DNA of 64,000 nucleotides from Thalassospira povalilytica (lineage in GTDB: Bacteria; Pseudomonadota; Alphaproteobacteria; Rhodospirillales; Thalassospiraceae). The notes beneath the pieces are model-generated. The model was not told the DNA's origin, ran no database searches, and was given only the letters and a program-made list of their open reading frames with translations. The position numbers were made by a program, and so were the translations under genes. The stretch is taken from positions 186,001-250,000 of the forward strand of contig NZ_PGTS01000004.1 of NCBI RefSeq assembly GCF_002844235.1, written 5' to 3'. This document shows positions 19,044 to 27,763 of this stretch, one piece after another. Positions within the stretch are counted from its first letter, which is position 1. Each line of letters opens with the position of its first letter.

Positions 19044-20590
19044 TGGAATATCTTGATCTTTTGATGTTCGCCGCCCTGATGGGCTGCATCCTTCTGGGTT
19101 TCCCCGTTTCGTTTTCGATCGCCGGTGTGGCAATCATTTTCGGTTATATCGGCTGGGCCACCGATGCGATGAATATCGGGCTGATGGGTGCATTCGGGCA
19201 GCGGGTATTCGGGACGCTGACCAATGATGTTCTGATCGCCATTCCGCTTTTTGTCGTGATGGGTGTGATCCTTGAACGGTCACGCATTGCCGAGGATCTG
19301 CTTCATACCATGGGCCGTCTGTTTGGTCAGCTGCGCGGCGGGCTTGGCATTTCGGTCGTTCTGGTTGGCGCGTTGCTTGCGGCGTCGACCGGGATTGTCG
19401 GCGCGACAGTGATTGCCATGGGCATGATCGCACTTCCGACCATGTTGCGCACGGGATACAACCCGAAACTGGCATCGGGGCTTGTCTGTACGGCCGGGAC
19501 GCTGGGCCAGATTATCCCGCCTTCGACGCTTTTGATCATTCTGTCTGACGTCATGTCATCGGCCTATCAGCAGGCCCAGTATGAACAGGGCAAATTCACC
19601 ATCGAAACCATTTCGGTTGGTCAGATTTTTGCCGGGGCGCTGGTGCCGGGACTGACGCTGGTGGCGATTTACATCCTTTATATCCTGCTGCGCGGGGTGT
19701 TTCGCCCCGATGACATGCCGCCAGTGCAAAGCGATGATGGCCACCCCGATATCGGCGAGGTTTTCCGCGCTGTTTTGCCGCCGATCCTTTTGATCATTGC
19801 GGTTCTGGGCGCGATCCTTGGCGGGGTTGCCACCCCGACCGAGGCCGCATCGGTGGGCGCAATTGGCGCGATCCTGATGGCTGGTGCCCGTCAGGGGGCC
19901 AATCGCACACTGGTGCTTACCGGGACGATATCGCTTCTGGTTCTTGCCGTAATGGCGGGGATTGCCCCGGTGCGTTTCCAGCGCAGTGACCTTACCGGTG
20001 TCGATTATATGCTGGGCGGGGTTTATGTGGTGCTGGCAATTATTGGCATTGCTGCGATCTTTGCCTGCCTGCGTCAGGCGTGGAAGGCAGATATCCTGAA
20101 ATCGGCCCTGACATCGACCATGACGGTAACATCGATGATCTTTGCCACCATTCTGACCGCCAGCATGTTCTCGCTGGTGTTTATCGGACTGGGGGGCGAG
20201 GACCATGTGGCCGAAATCCTTGAAGCCATGCCAGGCGGACCGACCGGAGCGCTCCTGTTTTGCATGGCACTGATCTTTATCCTTGGCTTCTTCCTTGATT
20301 TCGTTGAAATCACGGTGATCCTGTTGCCGCTGATTGCGCCGGGCTTGATCATGATGGGCCATGATCCGGTGTGGCTGGCGATCTTGATTGCCATCAACCT
20401 TCAGACATCATTCCTGACCCCGCCGTTTGGCTTCTCGCTCTTTTACCTGCGCAGCGCGGCCCCGCCGGAAATTACGACGGGTCAGATTTACAAGGGTGTC
20501 GTGCCGTTTATCGCGCTTCAGGTCTTTGGCATCTTTGTCATCTGGCTGTGGCCGTCACTGGCCCGCTGGTTGCCAAGCGTCGTGTTCTAA
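19043..20590 (+). CDS. TRAP transporter large permease (DctM family)
   Basis: 515 residues, longer than the usual 430, because of an additional segment in the middle (about 230-345) with extra hydrophobic stretches; such enlarged DctM proteins are known from the TakP/mannitol type clusters. The N-terminus shows the repeated membrane pattern with FPVSFSIAG, and the C-terminus the TPPFGFSLFYLR motif. Translationally coupled to the small subunit (TGATG). It is the transport channel. A very strong terminator follows five bases after the stop. Confidence 0.9.
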   Translation: MEYLDLLMFAALMGCILLGFPVSFSIAGVAIIFGYIGWATDAMNIGLMGAFGQRVFGTLTNDVLIAIPLFVVMGVILERSRIAEDLLHTMGRLFGQLRGGLGISVVLVGALLAASTGIVGATVIAMGMIALPTMLRTGYNPKLASGLVCTAGTLGQIIPPSTLLIILSDVMSSAYQQAQYEQGKFTIETISVGQIFAGALVPGLTLVAIYILYILLRGVFRPDDMPPVQSDDGHPDIGEVFRAVLPPILLIIAVLGAILGGVATPTEAASVGAIGAILMAGARQGANRTLVLTGTISLLVLAVMAGIAPVRFQRSDLTGVDYMLGGVYVVLAIIGIAAIFACLRQAWKADILKSALTSTMTVTSMIFATILTASMFSLVFIGLGGEDHVAEILEAMPGGPTGALLFCMALIFILGFFLDFVEITVILLPLIAPGLIMMGHDPVWLAILIAINLQTSFLTPPFGFSLFYLRSAAPPEITTGQIYKGVVPFIALQVFGIFVIWLWPSLARWLPSVVF

Positions 20591-20594
20591 GCAC

Positions 20595-20641
20595 GCACAA
20601 CAAAAAACGCCCCGGTACGCCGCGGGCGTTTTTTGTTGTGC
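20595..20641. terminator. Strong bidirectional terminator after the TRAP operon
   Basis: GCACAACAAAAAACGCCC (20595-20612) and GGGCGTTTTTTGTTGTGC (20624-20641) form a perfect 18-bp stem with an 11-nt loop. The A6/T6 runs inside the arms give a U-tract on either strand. It isolates the TRAP operon from the two-component system that starts at 20758. Confidence 0.88.
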
Positions 20642-20757
20642 GGTTCGGGTCAGGAGCCAGCCACAACAAGCTTTGACTTGCTGCCATGCAACATTTGCGT
20701 CAGAACTGTCATAATAAAAAAACAAACGTTGAGCATTCAGCGTAAGGGAGCCAGTTT

Positions 20758-22512
20758 GTGTCCGGTTTTCATTGGTCACGAAATCAACGTCTGAGCCTTG
20801 TGGGCCGATATACATTGCTATCGGTAGGCGTTGTTGTATGCGCACTACTTGCCCTTAGCCTGTTCTACCAGCGTTTTTCCAACGAACTGATTGACCGGCT
20901 TACAGGGGAGAGGCTTAGCGCGCAGGTCGCGGCTACGTCAAACAAGCTCTCCGCTTTTCTCGATACGCGCATCTATCAGCTGGTAACATTGTCAAACCAT
21001 CCAGCCATGCCCGCATTCATTGAGGCTCCAAACTCTCCACAGGCCGAAGAAGCTCTGACCCTGCTTCGGGTCGAGGCGGATTCTCCCGACCTTTATGGTG
21101 TCCTGTTTTTTGACTGGTACGATAATCTTGATCGACTGGTCGCCGGGCAAGCTGCATCGGGTCCACCATACTGGTCCAAAAACGGCTGGGATATTTCCGG
21201 CCTTCCGCGGGTCGAACATGAAGGCATTGAATTCATCGGTCCCAAATTGCCTGAGAATGGAAATTCCGGCTGGATTTTGATGCGGGCCCACATCCGTGAT
21301 ACCGGTTTGGGGCAGAACACCTCTGTCGGCCTGCATGTCCGTTTGGCATCACTGACTGAACTGTTGGCAAGTGCCGGGGTATCGGGCGTGATTGATCCGC
21401 TTTTGCGCACGCCGGGTGGCATTGTTCTTGATGCAACCGGACGCCCCACCGAAGTCAATGGCGAGCTGATCGAAGGTCCAAGCATCCTTCCGGGCTGGAA
21501 CCTTGTGATGAGTGTTAGACCGGGCACTATCCTGCAACCTATTGACGAAACGCGTTTCTGGCTCGCGGTGACTGCGGCCGTAATCATTGTGGTTATACTG
21601 GCAATCTTTTTTGCCTTGTCACGCAGCCTGCGTCGACGGGTCGATACGCTTGTTCAGGGGGCACATAGTATTGCGTCGGGTGATCTCTATTATCGTCTGC
21701 CCGAAGGTCGCCGGCGCGATGAAATCAGCACAGTCGCCAAGGCCTTCAACACCATGGCCTGGCAACTTAAGGACCTGATTGATCGTACGGTGCGGGCTGA
21801 AAAGCTTGCCGTTCTGGGCCAGTTTGCCACCGGCGTTGCCCATGAAGTCCGCAATCCTCTGGCCACCATGAAAACCACTGTTCAGGCCCTTGTTCGCAAG
21901 GAACCTGATGGAGAGCGCAAGACGCTTCTGGATGATATGGGTCATCAGATTGATCGCCTGTCACGCGTGGTGAATGACCTTCTGGCCTATGGCCGACCGG
22001 GGGAAGCATGCCCCCAGGTAACAGAAATACGTGATTTGTTCCGCCAATCATCGCGGGTACTGATCCCGGTCGCAAAAGAGGCTCATGTCCGATTTTATAC
22101 CAGTGGCGATTCCCGTCTGACGATCTTTGTCGACCCGGATCAGATGTTACAGATCCTGCTTAATATCGGGATCAACGCCATTCAGGCATGCCAGCCCGAC
22201 GGCACGGTTAGCCTGCGAGCAGAACGCCACAAGGACCAGGTAGAAATACGCATCACCGACGATGGTGCCGGCATCCCCAAAGAGCATTTGCTTGACGTCG
22301 TGCAGCCATTTTTTACCATGAAAAGCAAAGGAACCGGACTTGGCCTGACAATCAGCCAACAACTGGTCGAGTCAAATAACGGTACCATCAATATTGAAAG
22401 TGCCCCGCAAGAGGGCACGACAATCACATTGAAGTTCCCGGCAACGAAACCGGAAACTTCAAAGGAGGAAACATCGAAAAATGCCTCGCAAGATCAGGAT
22501 TCTGATCGTTGA
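20758..22512 (+). CDS. Membrane sensor histidine kinase with periplasmic sensing domain (NtrB-type output)
   Basis: 584 residues. Membrane segment at about 15-37, a periplasmic Cache-like domain (about 40-265), a second membrane segment (about 268-290), HAMP linker, then the HisKA domain with phospho-accepting His362 in VAHEVRNPLA, and the ATPase domain with the N-box (NIGINAIQA), DDGAGIP and GTGLGL boxes. Starts at GTG 20758 after a TAAGGGAG site. The gene overlaps the response-regulator gene by 32 bases, so the two are a pair. It probably senses an extracytoplasmic ligand of the catabolic operon that follows. Confidence 0.9.
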   Translation: MSGFHWSRNQRLSLVGRYTLLSVGVVVCALLALSLFYQRFSNELIDRLTGERLSAQVAATSNKLSAFLDTRIYQLVTLSNHPAMPAFIEAPNSPQAEEALTLLRVEADSPDLYGVLFFDWYDNLDRLVAGQAASGPPYWSKNGWDISGLPRVEHEGIEFIGPKLPENGNSGWILMRAHIRDTGLGQNTSVGLHVRLASLTELLASAGVSGVIDPLLRTPGGIVLDATGRPTEVNGELIEGPSILPGWNLVMSVRPGTILQPIDETRFWLAVTAAVIIVVILAIFFALSRSLRRRVDTLVQGAHSIASGDLYYRLPEGRRRDEISTVAKAFNTMAWQLKDLIDRTVRAEKLAVLGQFATGVAHEVRNPLATMKTTVQALVRKEPDGERKTLLDDMGHQIDRLSRVVNDLLAYGRPGEACPQVTEIRDLFRQSSRVLIPVAKEAHVRFYTSGDSRLTIFVDPDQMLQILLNIGINAIQACQPDGTVSLRAERHKDQVEIRITDDGAGIPKEHLLDVVQPFFTMKSKGTGLGLTISQQLVESNNGTINIESAPQEGTTITLKFPATKPETSKEETSKNASQDQDSDR

Positions 22513-23851
22513 TGATGAAGAATCATTCGTCCGATCACTAAGCTTTGCGCTTCGCACCGAAGGCATGGATGTCACCGGCGTCCATTCCGGAGAAGATGCG
22601 TTTTTGCAAGTCCGTGCAAACAAATTCGATATCATCCTGCTTGATCTGCGCCTGCCCGGTGCGGATGGAATGGAGGTGCTTGATAGCATCCGCAAACTTG
22701 ATATCGACGTGCCCGTCATCATGATTTCGGCTCATGGCGATACCCGTGCGGCGGTGAAAGCCGTCAAACTCGGTGCGGCGGATTACCTAAGCAAGCCGTT
22801 TGAACTCGATGAGTTGATCCATACGATCAACACTACCCTTGATCAAAACCGCACTGCACTTGAGCTTGATTACCACCGCAAGCGCAATGTCCCGACCAAC
22901 GGACTGATCGGTGAATGTGCGCCGATGCGCGAATTGCGCACGACAATCGGCCGCGTTGCACAAAGCAGTGCCAGCCGTATCCTGCTGCAAGGGGAGTCCG
23001 GGACTGGCAAGGCGCTGGTTGCGCGCGCCATTCACGGCGAAAGCCCGCGCGCTTCAAACGCCTTTATCGAAGTCAACTGTGCCGCGCTGCCAGAACAGCT
23101 GATTGAAAGCGAATTGTTTGGTGCGGAAAAGGGCTCCTACACCGGAGCGCATCAGAAACGTACCGGCCTTGTCCGGCTTGCTGATGGCGGCAGTCTGTTT
23201 CTCGATGAAATCGGCGAATTGCCCCTGGCCCTACAGGCGAAGTTTCTGCACTTCCTTGAAAACGGAGACTATCGCCCGGTAGGAAGCGAGCATTCCGCAT
23301 CGGCTGATGTGCGGGTGATTGCCGCGACCAACCGCGACCTTGCGGAAGAAGTCCGTCAGGGAAATTTCCGTGAAGACCTGTTTTACCGACTGAACGTCAT
23401 CACCATTGATATTCCCGCACTGCGCCACCGCGGCGAGGACATTATCAGTTTGGTCGATCATTTCGCCGATCATCAGGCCAAAGCCGAAGGTTGCCATCCA
23501 ATCCACTTTGACGATGCGACCCTTGAACTGCTACGCCATCATCGCTGGCGCGGCAATGTGCGCGAACTTAAAAACCTGATTGAGCGTCTGACCATTCTTT
23601 ATCCGTCCAAACAGATTTCGCCGGACCTGTTGCCGGCCGAATTCCACGTCACGGATGATAACCCGGATGATCTGCATGCCGGAGTTTCGGATGGTAATGC
23701 GCAATTGCAGGACCGCATGGACAACACCGAGCGTCATCTGGTCCAAGATGCGCTTGATCAGGCCGACGGTCACAAAGGCCGTGCGGCAGAAATACTTGGT
23801 ATTTCACGTCATGCCCTGAAACGTCGTCTGCAACGGCTGGGCCTGCAATAA
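22481..23851 (+). CDS. Sigma-54 dependent response regulator (NtrC/DctD family)
   Basis: 456 residues in three domains. The receiver (about 4-118) has acidic pair DDEE near residue 10, phospho-acceptor Asp55 in LLDLRLPG and the K of SKPFE. The AAA+ domain (about 145-370) has Walker A GESGTGKALVA, Walker B SLFLDEIGELP, and the sigma-54 contacting loop as GSYTGA rather than the usual GAFTGA. A Fis-type helix-turn-helix ends the protein (RAAEILGISRHALKRRL). ATG 22481 lies inside the kinase gene end. Two nearby sigma-54 promoters with shared upstream inverted repeats (23886-23937 and 35157-35207) are its likely targets. Confidence 0.92.
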   Translation: MPRKIRILIVDDEESFVRSLSFALRTEGMDVTGVHSGEDAFLQVRANKFDIILLDLRLPGADGMEVLDSIRKLDIDVPVIMISAHGDTRAAVKAVKLGAADYLSKPFELDELIHTINTTLDQNRTALELDYHRKRNVPTNGLIGECAPMRELRTTIGRVAQSSASRILLQGESGTGKALVARAIHGESPRASNAFIEVNCAALPEQLIESELFGAEKGSYTGAHQKRTGLVRLADGGSLFLDEIGELPLALQAKFLHFLENGDYRPVGSEHSASADVRVIAATNRDLAEEVRQGNFREDLFYRLNVITIDIPALRHRGEDIISLVDHFADHQAKAEGCHPIHFDDATLELLRHHRWRGNVRELKNLIERLTILYPSKQISPDLLPAEFHVTDDNPDDLHAGVSDGNAQLQDRMDNTERHLVQDALDQADGHKGRAAEILGISRHALKRRLQRLGLQ

Positions 23852-23880
23852 CTTATCCCCAACCCGAAGCATTTTCGACG

Positions 23881-23913
23881 CACCCTTGAGCGGTTTCCGC
23901 TCAAGGGTGTTTT
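23881..23913 (+). terminator. Hairpin after the response-regulator gene, overlapping the first activator site
   Basis: CACCCTTGAGCGG-TTT-CCGCTCAAGGGTG (23881-23909) followed by TTTTACTGTTT. A 13-bp stem with a T-run, 29 bases past the stop codon, should terminate the two-component transcript. The inner 19 bases are also the best copy of the 8-3-8 repeat I propose as an activator binding site, so one sequence may do two jobs. Confidence 0.75.
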
Positions 23914-23937
23914 ACTGTTTGAGCGCCTAACGCTCAA
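23886..23937 (+). promoter_or_regulatory. Pair of candidate upstream activator sites for the sigma-54 regulator
   Basis: Site 1: TTGAGCGG-TTT-CCGCTCAA, 23886-23904. Site 2: TTGAGCGC-CTA-ACGCTCAA, 23919-23937. Their centres are 33 bp apart (about three helical turns) and lie about 128 and 95 bp before the -24 element at 24023, the usual range for enhancer sites. Further half-sites, GCGCTCAA (23942-23949) and CCGCTCCA (23952-23959), follow. The same motif pair is found before the other sigma-54 promoter at 35103. Confidence 0.72.
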
Positions 23938-24021
23938 ATTCGCGCTCAAGACCGCTCCATGAATTTGACCCAAACCGGTCAATCGCGCGGCTTCCCTGAC
24001 TTTGCGCCGAAATTTCGCAAC

Positions 24022-24037
24022 TGGCACAGCCTTTGCG
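24022..24037 (+). promoter_or_regulatory. Sigma-54 (-24/-12) promoter of the ABC/dehydrogenase operon
   Basis: TGGCACAGCCTTTGCG matches the sigma-54 consensus TGGCAC-N5-TTGC: GG at 24023-24024 and GC at 24035-24036 are separated by exactly ten bases. Predicted transcription start is near 24048, about 48 bases before the first binding-protein gene. The operon is directly behind the gene for a sigma-54 activator. Confidence 0.83.
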
Positions 24038-24095
24038 GAATAGCGAGACAAAGGTACAAACGCGAATGGAACAACCATTCGCAGGGAGGAAAGTC

Positions 24096-25433
24096 ATGGA
24101 GATGCTCAAACACCCGCTTTCCGGGTGCATCACCATTATTGTTGCCACGTTAGTACTGTTTGCGGCCAACACCGCACAGGCGGAACGTTTTGAGCTGGGC
24201 GCATCTGCACAGAACGCAGATGCTGTCATCGGCTGTTTGTACCCAATGACCGGACGGTCGGCCACATATGGCCGCGACAGTATTTCCGGAATCAAAATCG
24301 CACTTCAGGACCTTGAAGCCGAAGCCAAATCCGGCCTTGATGTACCCAATCTTCGCGTCATCGCAGATGATCCGCGATCAAAGGCATCCTACGCGGTTCG
24401 TCTGGCGCAGGATTTTATCACCAATGACAATGCCAAATTCTTCTGCGGCATAGTGTCATCTGGTGTTGCCCACGCCGTAAGCGACCTGGCCCGGACTGAA
24501 AAAATCATTATGGTCGGAACCGATCATGCATCATCACGGCTAAGCATCGAGGCAGGCCACGATTATTACTTCCGCGTCACCAATGACAGCTGGACATCGA
24601 TGGCAGCCGGTGCCCGTTATTTACGTGATCTGCAAAAGGAAACCGGGTGGAAACGTCTTGCCTTTGTCGGACCGGATTATGATTACGGCCATGTTTCCTG
24701 GACGGATCTGCAACTTGCCCTTGATGAATTGGGTGTCGAATATGAAACCGTCGGCGACCTGTGGCCAAAGCTCTATGAGCCGGACTATTCGATCTACATC
24801 AATGCCCTGCAATCAGCAAAAGCCGACGTGGTCGTAACCGCCCTTTGGGGCGGGGATTTCATCGCCTTTATCAAACAGGCAGCCTCAACCCGGTTCTTTG
24901 AAACCACCCGTCTGGCCAATTTCGACACAGGCGCCAATTATGATGTGATGATGGCCCTTGGTGATCAACCCTATCCGGGATTGATCCTTTCGGCTCGCCA
25001 TCACAATAACTGGCCCGAAACGGGCCGGAACAAGCGGTTCGTAAAACAGTTTCACGACATGACCGGGCGTTATCCGACTTATGCGGCCGAAGGCGCCTAT
25101 ACCGGGATCATCGCCATTGCACGCGCCATTGAAAAGGCAGGCAGCGTGGATGATGACCGCGCGCTGATTACCGCCCTTGAAGGATTGCAACTGGCCCTGC
25201 CCGAAGATCCGCCGGGCTTTGCATCCTACATCGATCCCGAAACTCACCAGATTGTCCAGGCGCAAGCCGTGGGCACGGTCGTCCACAACGAAGACTTTCC
25301 ACCATCGAAACTGATGGTCGGGAATTGGGCGATCTACGATGCCGAAGACCTCAAGCCATCCAAAGAGATGGTCAAACGTCGCCGCGATGCCGTGGCAGGC
25401 GGGTCGGAGGCAGTTCCACCGCCAACTCCATGA
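24096..25433 (+). CDS. Periplasmic binding protein 1 of a Liv-type ABC importer
   Basis: 445 residues, family of type I binding proteins (Peripla_BP_6). ATG 24096 follows GGGAGG at 24084-24089 and gives a signal peptide cleaved near TAQA (about residue 29). The mature part has the two-lobe pattern, starting with the ligand-entry segment PMTGRSATYGRDS. The C-terminus carries an unusual proline-rich tail (EAVPPPTP). First gene of the sigma-54 operon. The next gene encodes a second, clearly different binding protein (437 aa), so two ligand recruiters serve one membrane complex. Ligand unknown. Confidence 0.87.
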   Translation: MEMLKHPLSGCITIIVATLVLFAANTAQAERFELGASAQNADAVIGCLYPMTGRSATYGRDSISGIKIALQDLEAEAKSGLDVPNLRVIADDPRSKASYAVRLAQDFITNDNAKFFCGIVSSGVAHAVSDLARTEKIIMVGTDHASSRLSIEAGHDYYFRVTNDSWTSMAAGARYLRDLQKETGWKRLAFVGPDYDYGHVSWTDLQLALDELGVEYETVGDLWPKLYEPDYSIYINALQSAKADVVVTALWGGDFIAFIKQAASTRFFETTRLANFDTGANYDVMMALGDQPYPGLILSARHHNNWPETGRNKRFVKQFHDMTGRYPTYAAEGAYTGIIAIARAIEKAGSVDDDRALITALEGLQLALPEDPPGFASYIDPETHQIVQAQAVGTVVHNEDFPPSKLMVGNWAIYDAEDLKPSKEMVKRRRDAVAGGSEAVPPPTP

Positions 25434-25454
25434 CCTTTCCCAAGGGAGGAAATA

Positions 25455-26768
25455 GTGAAGAACAATAAATCAAAATTCAGCAAACATCTTGTATCGGGCG
25501 TCGCAGCGCTTGCCCTTGCAGCAGGCGCAGCCGGTTCTGCATCGGCCGCTGAAAACGGCAAATTCCGCGTCGGGATCGTGACCTTCCTGTCCGGTCCGGC
25601 AGCTGGCCCGTTCGGCGTTCCGTCGGCTAACGCCGCCAAGGTTCTTGTTGAAGAACTGAACAAGGGCAACCTGCCTGCACCTTACGACAAGATCGGTATC
25701 AATGGCGCCGAAATCGAAGCCGTCATCATCGACGAGGCTGGCGGTGCGACCAAGCAGGTTGAAGAATACCGCAACCTTGTTCAGCGGCAAAAAGTCGATG
25801 CTGTCATTGGCTATGTTTCGTCGGGCGACTGCCTGGCAATCGCACCAGTTGCCGAAGAACTGAAAACCTTCACCATCGCATATGATTGCGGTACTCCCCG
25901 TCTGTTTGCCGATAACCCGGATGCACAATACATGTTCCGGACCGGTCTTGACGCATCGGTCGATAATATCGGCGCAGTTCGTTATCTGGCCGCGACCCGC
26001 CCGGACGTTACCCGTCTTGCCGGCATCCAGCAGAACTATTCGTGGGGTCAGGACAGCTGGGCTGACTTCACCGCGGCCGCATCTGCGCTCCTGCCCGAAG
26101 CCGAAATCGTCGAAGAACAGTTCCCGAAAATCTATCAGGGCCAGTACGGCGCTGAAATCTCTGCCCTGTCCGTGAAGCGCCCGGAAATCGTTCACAGCTC
26201 CTTCTGGGGTGGCGACATGGAAGCGCTGGTTCTTCAGGCAAATGCCCGTGGCCTGCTTGAAGATGCAACCGGTCTTCTGACTTGCGGCGAAGCATCGTTT
26301 GCCACCTACAAAGATCAGGCCCCGAACGGCATGATCATCGGTGCTCGTGGCCCGTTCGGCCAGTTTGCCCCGGATAACGAACTGAACACCTGGTTCAAGG
26401 GTGTCTATCAAAACGCCTATGACATTGAGCCTGTCTATCCGGCAACCAAGATGGCACAAGCGATCCTTGGTCTGAAATATGCCGCCGAGAACGCCGGTGT
26501 CGCCGACAAGGAAATCCCGTCAGCAGAGCAACTTTCTGCTGCGATGAAAGGTGCAACCTTTGAATCGGTTTCAGGCACGGTTGAGATGGCGCGCGGCAAT
26601 GGCCATCAGGCCATGCAGGGTATTACCTATGGTGAATATCACTACGAAGACGGCGTTGCATCAATCAAGAACGCTGTTTCGTTTGATGGCGAATGCGTAA
26701 CTCCGCCCGAAGGTGTTGCGGCTGCGGACTGGATCGCAGACGGTTTCCCGGGCGCGAAGTGTAACTAA
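25455..26768 (+). CDS. Periplasmic binding protein 2 of the same importer
   Basis: 437 residues, GTG start at 25455 preceded by AAGGGAGGA. Signal peptide ends at SASAA near residue 32. Type I binding-protein fold; the ligand-entry segment is TFLSGPAAGPFGVP and the middle lobe has SSFWGGDMEALV, comparable to ALWGGDFIAFI in protein 1. Two cysteine pairs (GDC...DCG and GEC...AKC) may form disulfides. Alignment by eye shows the same fold but low identity with protein 1, so this is not a recent duplication. A hairpin separates it from the permease genes, suggesting more mRNA for binding proteins. Confidence 0.87.
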   Translation: MKNNKSKFSKHLVSGVAALALAAGAAGSASAAENGKFRVGIVTFLSGPAAGPFGVPSANAAKVLVEELNKGNLPAPYDKIGINGAEIEAVIIDEAGGATKQVEEYRNLVQRQKVDAVIGYVSSGDCLAIAPVAEELKTFTIAYDCGTPRLFADNPDAQYMFRTGLDASVDNIGAVRYLAATRPDVTRLAGIQQNYSWGQDSWADFTAAASALLPEAEIVEEQFPKIYQGQYGAEISALSVKRPEIVHSSFWGGDMEALVLQANARGLLEDATGLLTCGEASFATYKDQAPNGMIIGARGPFGQFAPDNELNTWFKGVYQNAYDIEPVYPATKMAQAILGLKYAAENAGVADKEIPSAEQLSAAMKGATFESVSGTVEMARGNGHQAMQGITYGEYHYEDGVASIKNAVSFDGECVTPPEGVAAADWIADGFPGAKCN

Positions 26769-26803
26769 GCTGCACGCACTGTTTCACTGAGCTTCCTGAT
26801 CCA

Positions 26804-26834
26804 GCGGGCATCCCTTTTCCCTTGGGATGTCCGC
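26804..26834 (+). terminator. Attenuator-like hairpin between binding proteins and permease
   Basis: GCGGGCATCCC (26804-26814), 9-nt loop, GGGATGTCCGC (26824-26834); 11 pairs including one G-U. CCCTTTCCC follows. An ATG at 26827 lies inside the right arm, which argues against it as the permease start. Such hairpins after binding-protein genes usually balance expression. Confidence 0.55.
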
Positions 26835-26862
26835 CCCTTTCCCTGCACACTGGATATTTGTG

Positions 26863-27762
26863 ATGACAAGTCTTCTTGCCGTCCTGATTGATGGCTCGAT
26901 CTATGCATCGTGGCTGTTTCTTGTGGCTGCCGGCCTGACCGTGATTTACGGGGTGATGCGCATCCTGAACATGGCGCATGGCAGCTTTTATGCCATCGGC
27001 GCCTATTCAGCAGCGTCACTGGTTGGCTGGTATTTCAACAACGGCATCGGCCCGGCATGGGTCAGTTATTTGATGCTTGTTGGTGCCGCGCTGGTTGCCG
27101 GCCTGATTGTCGGTGTGATTATCGAACGCGGATTGCTGCGCCTCATGTATGGCCGCGACGAAATCCTGATGGTGATCATTACCTATGCCCTTCTTCTGAT
27201 CCTTGAAGACGGTATGAAAATCGTCTGGGGTGTCAGCCCGTATTTCGCATACCAGCCTTATTCCGAACTTGGGCGCACTTCGCTCGGTTTGCTTAAGGTT
27301 TCAAATTACGACGTCGCCCTGGTCGGAGTATCCGCACTTCTTGGGCTTGGCCTGTGGGCATGGCTTGAACGCACCAACCAGGGCAAAGTCCTGCGTGCGG
27401 TGATCCATGACCGCGAAATCGCGGTTGCCATGGGCGTAAACGTGAAGCTGATGTTCACCATCACCTTTGTTCTGGGCACCACGCTGGGCGCACTTGCCGG
27501 TGCATTGACCGCACCTGCGATCTCGGTAGTACCGGGCATAGGTATTGAAGTGATTGTTCTGGCCTTTGCTGTGGTGGTGATTGGCGGCCTTGGCAGCATT
27601 GGTGGTGCTGCAGTCGGCGCCCTTCTGGTCGGACTGAGTCGTGCGGCCGCTGTTCACTACGCTCCTGAATTCGAACTATTCGTCATTTATGGCGTGATGT
27701 CGCTGGTTCTGGCGTTCCGTCCCGAAGGCCTGTTTGGCCGTACTTTGGCGAGGAAAATCTGA
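26863..27762 (+). CDS. ABC importer permease, LivH family
   Basis: 299 residues with about eight membrane segments, beginning with the family pattern SLLAVLIDGSIYASWLFLVAAG and ILNMAHGSFYAIGAY. It also carries the permease loop contacting the ATPase (GVNVKLMF region) and a C-terminal GLFGRTL. I start it at ATG 26863; ATG 26827 would add 12 residues but lies in a hairpin, and neither has a strong ribosome site. Inner membrane; pairs with the LivM-like protein encoded two bases downstream. Confidence 0.85.
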   Translation: MTSLLAVLIDGSIYASWLFLVAAGLTVIYGVMRILNMAHGSFYAIGAYSAASLVGWYFNNGIGPAWVSYLMLVGAALVAGLIVGVIIERGLLRLMYGRDEILMVIITYALLLILEDGMKIVWGVSPYFAYQPYSELGRTSLGLLKVSNYDVALVGVSALLGLGLWAWLERTNQGKVLRAVIHDREIAVAMGVNVKLMFTITFVLGTTLGALAGALTAPAISVVPGIGIEVIVLAFAVVVIGGLGSIGGAAVGALLVGLSRAAAVHYAPEFELFVIYGVMSLVLAFRPEGLFGRTLARKI

Positions 27763-27763
27763 C

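Noticed and set aside
20730..20747. TTGAGC half-site just before the kinase gene as an activator site
   Set aside because: Only one arm of the 8-3-8 repeat is present and there is no -24/-12 element nearby.
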